64,000 bases of DNA, from NCBI GenBank assembly GCA_039090855.1, contig CM077011.1:23995001-24059000 (forward strand), in the 5' to 3' direction. The stretch comes from Macrothele yani. Taxonomy: Eukaryota > Arthropoda > Arachnida > Araneae > Macrothelidae. Of the stretch, positions 11,461 through 21,837 are shown piece after piece. The first letter of the stretch is position 1. Every line of letters begins with the position of its first letter. Below the pieces are notes generated by a model. That model saw nothing but the letters and a program-made list of their open reading frames with translations, did not search any database and was not told the DNA's origin. Both the position numbers and the translations under genes were made by a program.

Positions 11461-11850
11461 TTAGGGTCCACATTTCTACACCATACGTAAGCACAGGAAG
11501 AATGCAATGATGAAACACTTTTCTTTTAAGACATAATGGCATATTGCTCTTGAAAATTATGCTGTTTCTTCCAAAAGCTCTCCAAGCAAGTTTTATTCGC
11601 TGATGAAGGAATTGAAGTTTGATGAAGAAATTAATCGGCATATAAAACTTGCCTAGAGGGCTTTTGGAAGAAACAGCATAATTTTCAAGAACATTATGCC
11701 ATTATATATTAAAAGAAAAGTTTTTGATCAATACATTCTTCCAGTGCTTACGAATGGTTCAGAGACGTGGACCTTAACTGAAAGAGGCATACAAATGCTG
11801 CAGCAAACTCAAGGAAGCATGGAGAGGTGCATGCTTGGTTTAACCAGTTA
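11461..11850. repeat. Fold-back RTE LINE fragment (inverted duplication)
   Basis: Left arm 11461-11594 carries part of the RTE reverse transcriptase C-terminal region on the minus strand. Right arm about 11645-11779 carries the same part on the plus strand and continues in LINE sense to about 11850 (MERCMLGL-like). The arms are about 135 bp, separated by about 50 bp, so RNA or single-stranded DNA from here would form a long hairpin. Both arms differ from the full-length copies and from each other, so the event is not very recent. Confidence 0.88.
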
Positions 11851-11854
11851 ATTT

Positions 11855-12300
11855 TTCTGATCCAGGAGTTCCTCAATTCTATGTATTACCAAAATAATGT
11901 TTTAACTCCTGTGTTTAAAGAGTTCCTTTATCCACAGTGGCTTCAAAGAGTAGAACTCTAGCAGGATAAGGCTACTAGACATACATCCAAGTCTACCACA
12001 GTATTTCTTGAACAAACAGACACGTATCAAGTCTATATCTTTTACTCATATTCCTTCAAAGTGCTCTGATGTGAAGCGAATGGACTATTGTGCCTTGGGA
12101 CTGCTAAAACGAGCGCTTTCCATACGCCGACCTAAAACAATGGTTGGACTACGGAAAGTAGTGGAAGAGGAATGGAATAAAATACCGCTACCAATTTGAA
12201 GAAAGTCCGAAATAAAAGAATTGGAGAAATCCGATAGAATATGCTGGATAAAAGCAACTGATGAAGAAATATATTCTTTACATAAAAATGCCATACAAAG
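11855..12300 (+). pseudogene. DDE transposase C-terminal fragment (Tc1/mariner superfamily)
   Basis: Translations across two frames give YYQNNVLTPVFKEF, then QDKATRHTSKSTTVFLE, then DVKRMDYCALGLLKRALS and VVEEEWNKIPLPI. The QDKAT-H motif corresponds to the second Asp block, and MDYCALGLLKRAL to the third catalytic block, of an arthropod Tc1/mariner-superfamily lineage. After one frame correction about 38 residues separate the two Asp, more than in mariner or Tc1. The N-terminal two thirds and both ends are missing. An in-frame stop precedes the QDKAT motif. Family placement is from memory of similar proteins and is moderately sure. Confidence 0.65.
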
Positions 12301-13377
12301 TGGTGCAATATGGTTTTCCTATTGCTATTAGTTTCGGAGATAATTGAGAATAAATGGCTTGGAAATCGAGATGTAGATTTATTCCAGAGAAAGGGCAATC
12401 AGGCAGAACATTTAGATGAGAAATAATTTTATTTTAAACATTAATTATATTGCTGGAAAATCGTTCTAAAATTGCGTGAACTTAACACAGAAAAAAACAA
12501 AAGATATTGTACAATACTCCTATAGGTTTGATAAAAAGAGCTTCAACTTTTCGACAAGTCTCGTCGTCCTACATGCGCGAGAGTTAAATAAGTACTCCAC
12601 TTAGCTGAAGCTGCAGCGGGTTGCTAGTCTTTATATTTGACCCTACGTTCCAGGGAGGAAAAGGAGCAGCAACTTGAGGAAAATCAGATCATCCCTTCGG
12701 AATTCCTAATCCGGAGTTCGGCAGAACTCTGACTATTTTCTTCTGATCACTCTTCCACCTGATCAGGCAGTATGTATTTCGTCCTAAAGTAGTCTTCAAA
12801 CGATAAGACTAAGGAAAAAACTTTAGACTAGAAAAACAATTTCTTTCATACACCTACAAACGTTCAGCATAACCATCAGAGGATAAGGGCCAACTCCGGC
12901 TTGCGTGTGCGTTAAACTACTTCGGTAAATATACATCAATACCCACCTGAGTCTTAAATTTAGTACGTGACCCCCATATAATGTCTGGTAACTGAACAGT
13001 TCAAATTTTAACACCTATTATTGTTGACGGCTTTGCAACAAATGGCAGATTTTGACTCACTACGCTTAACTTTGCAACCATCGTCCTTATCACGATCCAG
13101 AGTTTGAACGTTGATACATTTCTAGTTGCCAAAATACACTACAGCTTGAGAAAATTGTAACTTCATGAATGACTACTGGTATTAGCTCGAAACGTACAGG
13201 ATGTGTACAACAAGTTAGGAAATACAAATGAATAAAAGTCTTAAGTGAAAAGGCGCCAGCGGTTTCGGAAGAGCGCCTTCTGAACTGTCCGGACTTAGGT
13301 ATAAGGAGCTGGCTCAAACGAGATGTCGCAATCAGTGAAGAGACGGCATTGAATCGAGGGATGTTTCTTGTATCTCA
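12301..13377. other. Intergenic, no gene recognised
   Basis: No convincing coding potential, inverted ends or tandem repeats seen in this kilobase. Confidence 0.45.
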
Positions 13378-13793
13378 CTAAGCTCCTTCTCCGAAGAAGG
13401 TCGCATTATGAACAACTGACGCAGTTTGAGATACGAAGGATTGTTGAGATGAGAGAAACTGGATTTTGCTACCGAACAATTGCCACTCATACTGGACGAA
13501 ACTCCAGTACTGTGATGCAAACGTGGTTTCAGTGGACAAACGTGGCGTCAGTGGACCACGTACGCAACACCAGTACTGTGATACAAACTTGGAGTCAGTG
13601 ACGCACAGAAGTCCGAGAAATGGACCTGACCAGAAATCCGGTATGACCGACACATCTACTACATATGGCAGTAACCGATCGCACAGCGACATTCACGGTG
13701 TTAGCGCAGTAGTGAAGCACAGTCATAGGTCGGGCTTTCTCCTGTAGCAGAGTTCGAAGTCGTCTTCTTAACAGCGGTCAGCTCGCTAGCAGC

Positions 13794-13925
13794 TGTGACG
13801 TGCCTGCACCGCAGAACGCACATGAGATAAAGACAGATAGCTGTGAGAGCACATGTCCGCGTAATTCATTTCGGAGAGCAACTTACTCCGGAGTGAGGGG
13901 ACCCGGGCCCGGCGCTGACAAGATA
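13794..13925 (+). mobile_element. tRNA-derived SINE, head type B, copy 1
   Basis: Begins TGTGACGTGCCTGCACC and contains the tRNA-like block CTTACTCCGGAGTGAGGGGA also present at 17.2, 50.8 and 58.1 kb. The A-box region is degraded, and the B box is not visible. It splits the surrounding transposase relic, so it is younger than that relic. Confidence 0.75.
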
Positions 13926-14004
13926 ATCACATACGTGTTCGGAAACATCGTGGTGAACGTCACATTGCAGCATCATACCAGCCCAACACCAAGCGTCCTG
14001 ATCT

Positions 14005-14768
14005 GGGGCGCCATTGGGTTCACGTCTAAGCGTCATGTTTTAGGGGGCCATTGGGTTCAATTCGAAACGTCATGGTTTGGGGCGCCCCATCTGGTTCAAT
14101 TTGAAGCGTCATGTTTTGGGGCACCATCGGGTTCAATTTGAAACGTCATGTTTTGGGGCGCCATTGGGTTCAATTCGAAGCGTCATGTTTTGGGCCGCCA
14201 TCGTGTTCAATTCAAAGCGTCATGTTTTGGGGTGCCATCGGGCTCAATTCGAAGCCTCATGGTTTGGGCCACCATTGGGTTCAATTCGAAACGTCATGGT
14301 TTGGGGCGACATCGGGTTTAATTAGAAGCGCCATGGTTTGGGGCGCCATCGGGTTCAATTCGAAGCGTCAGGCTTTGGGGCTCCATTGGGTGCAATTCGA
14401 AGCGTTATGGTTTGGGACGCCATTGCGCTCAATTCGAAGCGTCATGGCTTTGGGCGCCATTCAGTTCAATTCGAAGTGTCAGGATTTGGGGCGTCGTTGG
14501 GTTCAATTCGACGCGTCATGGTTTTGGGCGCCATTGAGTTCAATTCGAAGTGTCAGGCTTTGGGCGTCATTGGGTTCAATTCGAAGCGTCATGGTTTGGG
14601 GCGTCATTGGGTTCAATTCGAAGCGTCATGGTTTGGGATGACATTGGGTTTAATTCGAAGCGTCATGCTGTGGGACGCCATTGGGTTCAACTCGAAGCGT
14701 CATGGTTTGGGATGACATTGGGTTCAATTCGAAGCGTCATGGTTTGGGGCGCCATTGGGTTCAATTCG
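14005..14768 (+). repeat. 37-bp minisatellite, about 21 units, from a transposase motif
   Basis: Unit core GGGCGCCATTGGGTTCAATT followed by CGAAGCGTCATGGTTTG. Counting the GGTTCAATT element gives 20 full periods over 741 bp (period 37). Each unit encodes a version of VMVWGAIGFNSK, the conserved Tc1 hinge. Since 37 is not a multiple of three, successive units rotate through all frames, which produces overlapping long open frames on the plus strand that are not genes. Units differ from each other at several positions. Confidence 0.95.
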
Positions 14769-15360
14769 CGATCTCTCCTAATTGAGAAAACCCTCAAGAT
14801 CCAGCGATACATCGAGGATGGTTTTAGAAGCAGGGGTGATATCCTTCCTGCGGAGTTGCCCTGGCTCTATATTCTAGCAGAACAATGCTTGCGCACATCA
14901 GGCCCGGAATATCTAAAATCTATTCCATGCACGGCAGACAGCGTTTCTTTCCTGGCCTGCACGTTCAACGGGTAGGTCACCGAACGGTCATGTCTGGGAC
15001 ATGGCAACTTAGCGACTTGCCCGTCAAGCTCCTCCGCCAGTCACCTTAAATTAACTCTAGTTTCGCATAGAAGCAGCCCGACAGGCTATTATTTTCCATG
15101 ACAATGCCAAAAAACTCTGTGTAGTGGTTGTTATTGCTACTCGAGGTGGCTTCACACGATAGTGAGTTTTGAAGCGAAGAAATCTTGCATGGCTCTACAA
15201 ATGTAATCAATTATCTTCCGTAACATGAGCAATCTATAAGCAACAGAATTAATTGAAAGGCGTTTCATTTGAATGGCGCAATTCTTTCTTGGTGTTGCAA
15301 TTTTTACAAATAGCAGTGTACACTATGACGACTGAGAGCAAGATGTGTCAAGTAGAGTTA

Positions 15361-17099
15361 CACCAGTGGCTAAAATTGTGCAAACCTTTTGGAAAAAGTG
15401 AATGTTTGAGGTTTGATGGCTCATAACAGCACCTTTGTTTGGAGTAATACCGTACAACTATATATCAATGGAAAGTTAATTTCGTCCAGAATGTAATACA
15501 GCAAAGTTTGTTCAATTATCTGTATTCTATGAAAAGTTATAGCCAAGTAACCAGAAAAAGGAAGCACAAATTGCTTAGGTTGATATGAAGTAGCTTTCCT
15601 TCATTTGAATGTAGCCAATGAGCATGGGTGTTTAGAGAGCCAATCAGGTGCCATCTTGTTTTGGTAATGAGCCAATCAGGTCACAGTAGGATTCAGCTAT
15701 TGATGGCATGTATTGAAGCTGAGAGTAGAACATTTGTCAGTGTTTTATGTGATTCCTATCAAGTTGATTTTGTGTGTGTGTGTTCTTTTATTTAGTGAGC
15801 TTGTAAAACGTAACAAAATTAAAGAAATGGCACAAAGAGTAGACTCGTCACCCAGAAAGTGATGTGAAATAGTACTATTAAGTGAACAAGTCTTCAGTTA
15901 TGAAGAAATTAGAAGAAAAATTAGCGGAAACTTAACCGAAGGTGGCATTTCAAAATTTTTGAATTGGTATAAGGAGATTCAGTCACTACAAAACCAGATT
16001 GGTAAAGGCACGAAAAGGTGCACAACAGCAAGTGATGAAAGAAGAATTAAGAGACTATGCCTAGGTGACAGAAAAAAATCGTCTGGGTATGTACAAGTTG
16101 AAATGCTGCAATGCAATGTGAAGTAAAGTGCAAGGACTGTTCGGCGCAGACTACAGGATATTCGTCTAAAAGCTAGAATTCCATAAAAAAACATTTTTAT
16201 CTCTAAAACAAATGTTCAAAGGATTAAACTGGGCTAAAATCCATGTTTACTGGACAGCGGAACATTGTGACAGTGTTATGTGGAGTGATGAGATCAAAAT
16301 CTCCTTGTTTGGTAGTGATGGCATAAAATACGTAAGGAGAAGAATCGGAGAAGATTTGCATCCTGATTGCATCCCTTGTACCGTGAAACACCCACTTACT
16401 GCTATGATCTGGGGCTGTATGACATCAAAGGGTGTGGGCAGAGTTTGGGTGATTAATGGGAATATAAATGGCCAAAAATACATTAATGAAATACTTGAGC
16501 CCAAACTTAAACCTTCCGCATGTGATCTGTTCCAAGATAATGAAGCATTTATGTTTCAACAGGATTTAGCTCAATGTCATGTTGCTCCTGTGTGAAAAAA
16601 GTGGTTTCAAGATAATCATATTCCACTGCTGGAATGGCCTGGGAATAGCCCAGACCTTAATCCCATCAAAAATCTATGGAGCGGACTAAAGAAACGTGTT
16701 AGTCAGAAGCAACCCAGCAATAAACCCCAATCAATAGAAGCAATAATTTAATCTTGGTTTCAGATTATAACAGCTGCAGAACTAAAAAAATTGGTTCATC
16801 CCATGGGAAGACGTTGTAAGGCCATAATTAACGCTAAAGGTTACCCAACTAAGTATTAACTGACATGGTGAGAACTTTAGAATATCTAATTTTTCCTATG
16901 TTTTTCACTTTTCTTCTTTATAACTGCTGTTCTAATACAAAATCCTTCATAAAAGTTATTGCATTACATTCTTGATCAAATTATCTTTCCATCGATATAT
17001 AATTTTATGGTAATACTACAAAACAAAGTGGTGCTATGAGCCATAAAACCTCAAAAATACACTATTTCCAAAAGGTATCCACAATTTCGTCCACTATTC
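15361..17099 (+). mobile_element. Tc1-like transposon with ~170-bp inverted ends
   Basis: The sequence from about 15365 (AGTGGCTAAAATTGTGCAAA) through about 15510 is repeated in inverted, diverged form at about 16950-17095, including the blocks CTTTTGGAAA, GAGGTTT-ATGGCTCATA and ATATATC-ATGGAAAG. TA at 15359-15360 and 17100-17101 fit the target site. At 1739 bp it is longer than the other Tc1 copies mainly because of the long ends. Confidence 0.85.
15827..16859 (+). pseudogene. Tc1 transposase, catalytic Glu replaced by Lys
   Basis: The ATG at 15827 gives MAQRVDSSPRK followed directly by a stop, then a readable helix-turn-helix (ISKFLNWYKEI). The catalytic part reads VMWSDEIKISLFG (first Asp), MFQQDLAQCH (second Asp) and SPDLNPIKNLW, where the catalytic Glu is Lys. 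Spacing from second Asp to that Lys is 34 residues. The C-terminus GRRCKAIINAKGYPTKY ends at TAA 16857-16859. There are several in-frame stops plus at least one frameshift near 16200. It is about 344 codons, a normal length. Both nonsense and an active-site change make it inactive. Confidence 0.9.
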
Positions 17100-17146
17100 T
17101 ATATGTCTCTTTGTTCCACTGATTAGCTACAATTAGCTTACAACAT

Positions 17147-17300
17147 TGTGACGTGCCTGAACCGTAAGATGCGCATGAGATAGAGGCAGATAGGAGCGCG
17201 AGCACATGTTCGTGTAGCTTAGTTGGGAGAGTTACTTTCTCCGGAATGAGGGAACACGGACCCGATGCTCACAAACTTGTGTTTTCATAACATGTCTTTC
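17147..17300 (+). mobile_element. tRNA-derived SINE, head type B, copy 2
   Basis: Same leader (TGTGACGTGCCTGAACCG) and tRNA-like block as the copy at 13794. The A box is readable as TAGCTTAGTTGGGAGAG. It continues into ACAAACTTGTGTTTTCA, shared with the copy at 50.8 kb. It lies just outside the right end of the preceding Tc1 element. Confidence 0.8.
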
Positions 17301-17744
17301 AGTATATCTTAATAAACTTTATTTCGACAGGCTTTCCACTGGAGAGGCTACAAGTGACAAAGCGGGGTTTCAAGTACGATTTCTGAAAACAAAAAAAACA
17401 AAAAAAAAATCGTACTTGTAGTATCGCTAGGTCCCTCCGTTTGTTTCTGGGAAACATATCTGTGGAGTATTAGTTCAATTTGAATTTTCTTTTCTTTTGT
17501 ATTACGAAGCTTGAACTGTGAGAAGAAAATCCATATTGTGTGATGTTTTGGCCATTAGGGAGAATAAATGCAGATCTTATATTAAAATCAAATTATCTTA
17601 CTCCACATCACTGCTTCTAAAACTCCGATTAAAATGACTTTCCCGTATGGAACTGCTCAGAAAGACTATTCTGCATATAGTTCCTACCTCAAGAAATTCT
17701 CAGAATTCCTTCTAGAGATCCTTGATTGTTTGTTTTCGGGTTCT
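17301..17744. other. Intergenic, no gene recognised
   Basis: Contains an A-rich run at about 17386-17410. No coding signal. Confidence 0.45.
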
Positions 17745-17912
17745 CGACAACCGTGCGGAACCCTAAAGACGCCCGTCTCTAATGGGGGAACACTAGCGCT
17801 TTAGGACATGCACAAACCCTACGCCTCACCCAGGATTCGAAACCGGGCACGGGTCTACCGACTAAACACAAATCTACGCCCCTAACCACTCGGCTAATAA
17901 GGCTGTGTCTGT
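17745..17912 (-). mobile_element. tRNA-derived SINE with a third head type
   Basis: On the minus strand the head has an A box TTAGCCGAGTGGTTAGGGG and a B box GGTTTCGAATCC. It is followed by a segment (CATTAGAGACGGGCG) matching the core of the SINE at 19220-19435 (AATTAGGGACGGGCGAC). The left flank in plus orientation is TTTGTTTTCGGG, compatible with an A-rich tail on the minus strand. Confidence 0.7.
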
Positions 17913-18214
17913 GGAGGACGTAAATGTTCATTTCTTTCTGACGTAGGGCAACGTGTAACTCCGCGGACAGTGTGTGGCTACTTACGGCTGACTGTCTCTG
18001 ACAAAAATAGGTCCCAGCTGAAATCATTATATCGTTAAGAATACGTGCCGCACACTATTCGTGTCAGCATATTGGTAAACAGCATTGAGTCCAATTTGCG
18101 TACTGCGCAATACATCGCGCACGCGATTCTCCCTGTGCGCAGGGGAGATGATGCAATATTTCTGAGGAGGCCGCCGCGTTAGACGCAGTGTATCTTGGCA
18201 ACCGTAAACGCAAC

Positions 18215-18520
18215 TCGACTGTGCGTGGTATCGTTTTAAAACTATCGACAAGTTCTATTCAAATATACGAAGAACATTTTGCAGTGATATGAACTGAACA
18301 TTTTAAGAATTGTTTTCTTGTGAACCAGTGAAATCTTTTGAAAATATCGCGGCTTATCTGGACAACTGTGAGTGAAAAACGACTGCGCGTGGTATCGTTT
18401 TAAAGCACTTTACGAGATCTATTCAAATATATAAATAAAATTTCTCAGTGGTTTAAGCTAAAATTTTTAAAAATTGTTTTCATGTGAACGGGTTAACATT
18501 TTCGACGATACCGCGGAATT
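18215..18520. repeat. Diverged tandem duplication, ~167-bp unit
   Basis: The block TGCGTGGTATCGTTTTAAA occurs at about 18220 and again, with a related start, at about 18387. Each is followed by matching stretches ending in TTGTTTTC-TGTGAAC. It is two units of a non-coding duplication with no attached element. Confidence 0.7.
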
Positions 18521-19206
18521 CGCAGAATGAACGCAAGCAAAAGTGGAGAAAATCAAAACGAGAGGCAAGAGTAAGAGATGAGGAAACTAAGAAGTCCAAG
18601 AAGACAGAATGCCGCGTTGGGTAATTCGTGTATCGATCTCCTTTGTGTTCGCAATGTATCCAGCATTATTTGTAAAAATTATGTAAGCTAATTTTCATAT
18701 CGTAGACCTGTGTTGGCTATGACAAATTAAATAAACGCTTTTAAACTACACACTCAACTAGCTCATTTCAACTCTCCGATCTGCAAATCGTAATCCTACG
18801 TTCCAAGCTGACGGCTCAATCAGAAGTGAGCGTACTTGTATCTTATTTTTTTTTCAATTTCTCTGTTTCTAAATGTTCATTTTGAAAAATTTTCTGCTAC
18901 TGATATCGTTTACAGAGGATAATGTTTTAGACATGTTGCCCCATTTTCCTAGCAAATATTTTACTACTGTAGGCAGTAACTACATATTTGTGCCCACAAC
19001 ATATTTGTAACGATATTTCTGCTCCTAGAAACGTGACAGGAATAAAATTAAGTTGCTACTGACTAGGCGAAACCTGTCGGAATCGACGGTTAGTTTATTT
19101 TTTCGTTTTTTTTTTCTTTTTGAAAGGAATAAACTCATATGAAACAACAATTGTAAACTTTATTTAATTGACAAATTCATTCAATCACTTCAGTAAAGAC
19201 AATACT
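18521..19206. other. Intergenic, no gene recognised
   Basis: A+T-rich spacer with several homopolymer runs; nothing recognisable. Confidence 0.45.
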
Positions 19207-19219
19207 ACAGGTTCGTGAT

Positions 19220-19435
19220 TTTTTTTTGCCGGAAGGTTTAGCGGCCACCGTGAACAACTCAATGAGGTATAAGCAGTCGCCCGTCCCTAATTTAGGGTCA
19301 CTGGTTCTAGGGAAGGGAGAAAGCCAGTGCCCTAAGACAAACATAACATCCATGGCTCACCTGAAGGCGAACCCGGAACCCATCACGAACGAATGATCAT
19401 AAACCAGCGCTTAGACCACTGCGCCACCGGGGAAA
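19220..19435 (-). mobile_element. tRNA-derived SINE with exact 13-bp TSD
   Basis: The 13-mer ACAGGTTCGTGAT at 19207-19219 is repeated exactly at 19436-19448. Between them, on the minus strand, the element begins CCCCGGTGGCGCAGTGGTCT (A box) with GGGTTCCGGGTTCGCC near the B box. It then has a core (CTAGAACCAGTGACCCTAAA, then TTAGGGACGGGCGACTGC) and ends in an 8-base A tail, seen as T8 on the plus strand. Tail, direct repeats and Pol III boxes together define a retroposed SINE of 216 bp. Confidence 0.93.
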
Positions 19436-19448
19436 ACAGGTTCGTGAT

Positions 19449-20030
19449 GAGCATCACGACTGCACCCTTTTTCAGTTGCGGAATGTGAGACGGGAGTCCT
19501 CTCCTGTCGATCGTGTGCAAAACTTCAACTGGATAGCGCAGTCTTTCACTGTCGTCTTCAGTCACAAACCGTGTTTGTGAATGTTGTTCGAATGAGATTC
19601 TTGTTGCGAATACTCTTCATTCTCTCTTGTCTGAGACATAGTGTTGCAACCCATTGATCGCTCACTCCTTCCAGGAAGGCTCTTATGTTTTCTATTCTTT
19701 TCTTTTTTTTCTGCAGGAGAGACATTCGGTTAAGGATAAGTTTGCAATAAAGTATTTACGTACTTTAGGAATGATCCCAGAACACCATGCACACACCACG
19801 TCTGACACTGAACTGGACGCCTGATGTAGATAAGGGCCGCACTTTTCTTCCATAGACTTTACATGGGAACTTTGCTGCCCCGCCACGCCCGAACTGTTGC
19901 CCCAATCTCATTTTTCTCTTCGACTGGCACATCTACATGGCAAGATCTTTATTTTGGTACCTGAAACATATTTTTACGTTCAGCCGTTCTATCAAAATAG
20001 GTCTCACAGTAAAAAACCTTATAGGATTAA
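19449..20030. other. Intergenic, no gene recognised
   Basis: No recognised coding sequence. The first bases (to 19456) share an exact 20-mer with the transposase scrap near 30.55 kb. Confidence 0.45.
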
Positions 20031-20032
20031 TA

Positions 20033-21251
20033 CACTATCTACTAACAAGTAATTGGACACCTGTGATAGCAAAGGAAAACGAAGTTTATTCACCTTCAAT
20101 AGTTGGTGGAGCCTCCAGGAGCGGCGATTACAGCTGCGACCCTCCGGGGCATACTCTCAATCAGGCGTTGTACGACGGCTAGCGGTATTTACTTCCACTC
20201 CACTTGGAGAAGACAGGTCAGTTCCTTCACCGATTTCGGACGGTGGGGGCACCCCTTAAGTCGACGCTCCAACTCATTCCAGAGGTGCTCGATAGGGTCA
20301 AAGGTCCGGGCTCTGCGCAGGCCAGTCCATTCGATTAACCCCATTGTCACCATACCAAGCCAAGGTGGACCTCGCAACATGACAGGTGGCATTGTCATCC
20401 TGAAAGTAACATGGGTCCACCCCGTAAAACTGCCACAACGTAGGAAGCGCATGGTCATCTAAAATGGTGCGGTAGCTCTCGGCGTTGAGTCTATAAGGAA
20501 TTGCGACCAAGGGTCTAATGCCATACCAGGAGAAACACCCCCATAGCATAATTCCACCGCCGCCGGACTTCACAATTGGCAAAATACATTCCGGCAGGAG
20601 GCGTTCTCCAGGCAGTTGCCAAACCCAGACCCTACCATCCAAACGGATGAGGGTTAACCTTGATTCGTCGCTCCAGAAAACCTGTTTCCACTGTTCAATG
20701 GTCCACTGTCGACGTTCTTTGTACCACGTTAGCCGAGCAGCGCTATTGGACTTGGTGATTAAAAGCTTGTGGGCGGCAGCACGTCCATGATAACCGAGCA
20801 GTTGGGCTTCCTTACGGATAGTATTAATCGAAAGAACACTCTCGGATGCCTGTTGAAACTCCTCGCGGATGTGGCCCATTGAATTGATGCGGTTCTTCCG
20901 ATTTTCTCTGGGCAGCACCCGTCGGTCTCTAACTCTCAGGTTTGTGGGTCTGCCAGGTCGGGGTGTATTCCGACAGTCACCTATCATCTTCCACTTGCCA
21001 ATCACGTAGGCCACTGTCAATTTTGGGTATTTCAACTCTCTGGATATGTCACGTATGGATCAGCCATTTCTGTTATACCCGACGATTACACCTTTTTCGA
21101 AATTAAAAGCTCCGAACTGCTTGGCGTTTTGCATGCGGCTGGTTGCGTTGTTGTTTCCCACACGATATTTAATGGCGGCGGCCGTGACGTGTATCAGGAC
21201 CGCAGATATCGTCGATTGCAGGGGTGCCCAATTACTTGTTGGTAGATAGTG
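20033..21251 (-). mobile_element. Tc1-like transposon, compact (1219 bp), complete ends
   Basis: The left end begins CACTATCTACTAACAAGTAA; the right end, reverse-complemented, begins CACTATCTACCAACAAGTAA. The TIRs are about 30 bp with few mismatches. TA flanks at 20031-20032 and 21252-21253. The whole interior is essentially the transposase gene. Confidence 0.94.
20096..21134 (-). pseudogene. Tc1 transposase (DD34E), recently broken
   Basis: The ATG at 21134 gives MQNAKQFGAFNFEKGVIVGY, the first helix-turn-helix. A TGA follows at about 21060, then [15 protein letters not shown], the PRPGRPTN hinge, [12 protein letters not shown] (first Asp), [13 protein letters not shown] (second Asp) and DWPAQSPDL. 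Immediately after that an extra T shifts the frame; the Glu motif DPIEHLWNELERRL follows in the next frame. With that base discounted 34 residues separate second Asp and Glu. A TAA occurs shortly before the C-terminus PRRVAAVIAAPGGSTNY, which ends at 20096. All catalytic residues remain, so the lesions (two stops, one insertion) are few. Confidence 0.92.
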
Positions 21252-21253
21252 TA

Positions 21254-21837
21254 TATAGATTACGAAAAATCCTTTTATGCACATTTACTGCTGAAAACAA
21301 TTTTAAGATTCTCCCGTTAAGAACTATACACAGTCGAACATCTTTAAATCCTCATGCTTGCTTATTGCCTGCTGTATTGTTAGAAAGGATTTTCCTCAGT
21401 ACCTACACCCTGAAAATTTCCTCAATGCTTACACCATGAAAATTCCCTAAATGAGACTCCATCTTGCTCTCCGCCAACCGTAAATATCGTACGATCACCC
21501 GATGTTTTCAAAACATGTATTTAAACTGCCATCTGCACAGAAAATAATTACAAAGAAGATTATCGCTCGCACCTTTTGTTCGCCATTTAAAGAGTACAAT
21601 ACAGTTCACGGAATTTCCAACTAAACTCGGGCACAGGTGTTTGTCAACCTTACGCACGCCAAGCTTTCATTGGTTAGTTTCTCACCTCTTTATTAAAAGT
21701 GGATTGCTGTGTTTCAAGCATACAAAATATTTCTGCTGTATGGATATTAAAATGTACGTGTGTGTTTTTGGCGTCTGAGGATTTATCAACATCCATAAGA
21801 GCTTTGAATGTGATAGAGTAGAGAAGAGATCTGCGAA
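21254..21837. other. Intergenic, no gene recognised
   Basis: Spacer between the Tc1 element and the satellite complex; no features seen. Confidence 0.45.

Larger units (their letters stand above)
13378..15160 (+). pseudogene. Tc1 transposase relic with SINE and minisatellite inside
   Basis: The N-terminus (LLRRRSHYEQLTQFEIRRIV) matches the transposase at 44.3 kb (LRRRRSYYQQLTEFERGRVI), so it belongs to the same subfamily. Next come HLLHMAVTDRTA, a SINE at 13794-13925, then HHTSPTPSVLIWGAIGF, which is the hinge before the catalytic core. At that motif the gene is interrupted by about 21 units of a 37-bp repeat, each re-encoding the motif. Beyond it the gene resumes: RSLLIEKTL and QRYIEDG, then in another frame QNNACAHQARNI (second Asp now Asn), FLSWPARS and NGHVWDMA. 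A 67-bp partial duplication of the STVMQTW segment lies at about 13505-13610. The relic is inactive several times over. Confidence 0.85.
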
